From an uncultured Ignavibacteria bacterium (lineage in GTDB: Bacteria; Bacteroidota; Ignavibacteria; SZUA-365): 14,790 bases of DNA. This document shows positions 13,496-14,790 of the stretch, one piece after another (position 1 is the first letter of the stretch; every line of letters starts with the position of its first letter). Location: contig CAJXSA010000046.1 of NCBI GenBank assembly GCA_913060595.1, positions 1 through 14,790 of the forward strand, in the 5' to 3' direction. Below the pieces are notes generated by a model that ran no database searches, was not told where the DNA came from, and saw nothing but the letters and a program-made list of their open reading frames with translations. The position numbers and the translations under genes are program-made.

Positions 13496-14790
13496 ATGCG
13501 ACTCTTTCCATGTTTTATCGACGGCATCGTGCGACGCGCCGGCGTCGGGGTCGTGCTGTTTTTCGTCATCACCACGGTTGCGGCGGGACAGAGTTACCCG
13601 AAACTGGACATCACCCGCGCAGTGATGGATTTTCCGGACGTGCGTCTGTATTACTCCCTCGAATGCGAGCGGATCAAGTCGTATGATGTTGATTCGACGC
13701 AGGTGTCGGTGACAGAGGACGGCATTCCCGTCCCGCTTCTGGCGCATCACTGTCCCGACACGGCCGTGCCCTGCGTGATGTCCCTCGCCATCGTGGCCGA
13801 CGCGAGCGGGGCGCTGGCCGGTGCGGCGGGCGCGCAGATGCGGGAGGGACTGCACGCCTTCGTGCGCGGCTTTCGTTCGGGAGACGAGGCGGCGGTGGTG
13901 TACTTCAGCGATTCGGCGAGCGTCGCGCAGTCCATGACCGGCGACAGCACGGCGCTGCATGCGGCCATCGACGGCATTCCCGGCACGGGCTACCGGGCGC
14001 TGTATGACGGCATTTACGCCGGGATACAGGAAGTCGTCAGCAACGGGTCAGGGGGCTGCCGGGGTGTCATCGTGCTGAGCGGGGGAGAAGAAGGGGCCGC
14101 GAGCACGCACACCTACGACGACATCATAGCCCTGGCAACGCGTTTCAACGTCCACCTCTTTCCCGTCTGGTTCGCGGGCAGTTCCACTTACACGCCATCG
14201 CAAAACATGGCATATTACACCGGGGGACTGTTCGAGGCCTTTTACCCGGACAGCCTGGTGCATCTGCCGGAGCTGCTTGCAAGCTGGGCTGACTACACCC
14301 GCATCGGTTTCGAGGAATGCAGCATGACGCTTCAGCCGTCCTGTGCCGACGGCAAAAGGCATCAGCTGTATGTCACCGTCGATAACTTCTGCGGCGGAGA
14401 GGTGAAGCGCGCCCGCGCGTATAACGCGCCACTGGATGCGCAGTACTTCGATGACCTGCCCATGCTGCTGACCGATCACGATGTGACAGGCATTTCCGCT
14501 TTCACCATGCAGCTGCAGCTCGACACGCTGCTCGCGGGCGCGCGCTTCGAGGCGCTGGATTTCATGCTGCACTATAACGACGGCCATCTCGCGCTGGCGG
14601 ATGTCACGCCCACGACCGCCTCCTTTCTCGACGGCGTCGACGTGCAGTACAGCCGCGTGGCCGGCGGCGCGCACGTGCGCATCGAGCAGCCCACGCTGGT
14701 GAGCGGCTACTCGGCGCTGGATTTCCGCTTCCACACGCTCGTCGTTCCGCAGGACACGCTGGAGACGGTGGTGCATGCCTCCGCAGCGTC
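13496..14790 (+). CDS. Secreted VWA-domain protein with cohesin-like domain, 3' end outside window
   Basis: Partial gene; 431 full codons are visible and the frame is open at the window end. Residues 1-31 form a signal peptide (hydrophobic core VGVVLFFVITTVAA, likely cleavage before Gln32). A short beta region (35-90) precedes a von Willebrand A domain (about 94-265). Its metal site is degenerate: Asp102 and Ser104 of DxSxS remain, the third Ser is Ala106, the conserved Thr is Arg167 (GYRALYDG) and the Asp of the TDG loop is Gly196 (LSGGEE). Cys pairs lie around 275-299. Residues about 330-430 (QLQLDTLLAG, FMLHYNDGHLALADV) resemble a cohesin-type beta sandwich. Such proteins are exported and often surface-bound in Bacteroidota relatives. 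AGGG at 13485-13488 supports ATG 13496; an in-frame GTG at 13457 is the alternative. Confidence 0.85.
   Translation, partial: MRLFPCFIDGIVRRAGVGVVLFFVITTVAAGQSYPKLDITRAVMDFPDVRLYYSLECERIKSYDVDSTQVSVTEDGIPVPLLAHHCPDTAVPCVMSLAIVADASGALAGAAGAQMREGLHAFVRGFRSGDEAAVVYFSDSASVAQSMTGDSTALHAAIDGIPGTGYRALYDGIYAGIQEVVSNGSGGCRGVIVLSGGEEGAASTHTYDDIIALATRFNVHLFPVWFAGSSTYTPSQNMAYYTGGLFEAFYPDSLVHLPELLASWADYTRIGFEECSMTLQPSCADGKRHQLYVTVDNFCGGEVKRARAYNAPLDAQYFDDLPMLLTDHDVTGISAFTMQLQLDTLLAGARFEALDFMLHYNDGHLALADVTPTTASFLDGVDVQYSRVAGGAHVRIEQPTLVSGYSALDFRFHTLVVPQDTLETVVHASAA

Overview
The window is GC-rich, densely packed bacterial chromosome with 14 protein genes, two of them cut by the window edges. No RNA gene, transposase, phage gene or CRISPR array is visible. 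Gene content suggests a high-GC member of the Bacteroidota/Ignavibacteriota/Rhodothermota (FCB) side of the tree: a DUF3857-transglutaminase protein, a secreted VWA protein with a cohesin-like domain, an EamA exporter, an NlpC lipoprotein, and many starts without a clear Shine-Dalgarno sequence. This placement is inference; no marker gene settles it. || Layout. (1) 1-4039, plus strand: 3' part of a transglutaminase-like protein whose catalytic Cys position holds Asp, a GC hairpin, then hot-dog thioesterase, EamA transporter and a family 2 glycosyltransferase carrying an extra C-terminal nucleotide-binding-like domain. (2) 4064-4714, minus strand: small F420H2:NADP oxidoreductase-like protein, divergent from a plus-strand run of PLP-dependent serine/threonine dehydratase or racemase, YjjG-type HAD nucleotidase and SDR oxidoreductase (4850-7289). 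The divergent gap holds a perfect 10-bp inverted repeat. (3) 7392-8573, plus strand: isocitrate dehydrogenase, closed by a strong bidirectional hairpin terminator. (4) 8652-9718, minus strand: two translationally coupled genes, a helical protein followed by a stand-alone B12-binding protein that keeps the Trp/Glu-His cap and the axial His of CarH-type photoreceptors but has no DNA-binding domain. (5) 9906-12666, plus strand: citrate (or citramalate) lyase encoded by only two genes, because acyl carrier protein (CitD) and beta subunit (CitE) are one polypeptide, followed by CitF. (6) 12667-13495: octamer repeats (GGAAAGAW) on both sides of a minus-strand NlpC/P60 lipoprotein; one array folds back into a 24-bp hairpin. 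(7) 13496-end, plus strand: a secreted VWA protein with a degenerate metal site, behind a clear sigma70-like promoter. || How the genes work together. Isocitrate dehydrogenase and citrate lyase both act on the C6 acids of the TCA cycle and lie 1.3 kb apart, with the B12 sensor-like pair between them on the opposite strand. The B12 pair and the lyase are divergent from a 190-bp region with a perfect TATAAT on the minus strand and a small palindrome at the predicted start point. The citrate lyase accessory genes citC, citX and citG are not in the window. The most promising items are the CitD-CitE fusion, the effector-less B12 photoreceptor-like operon and the octamer hairpin repeats.
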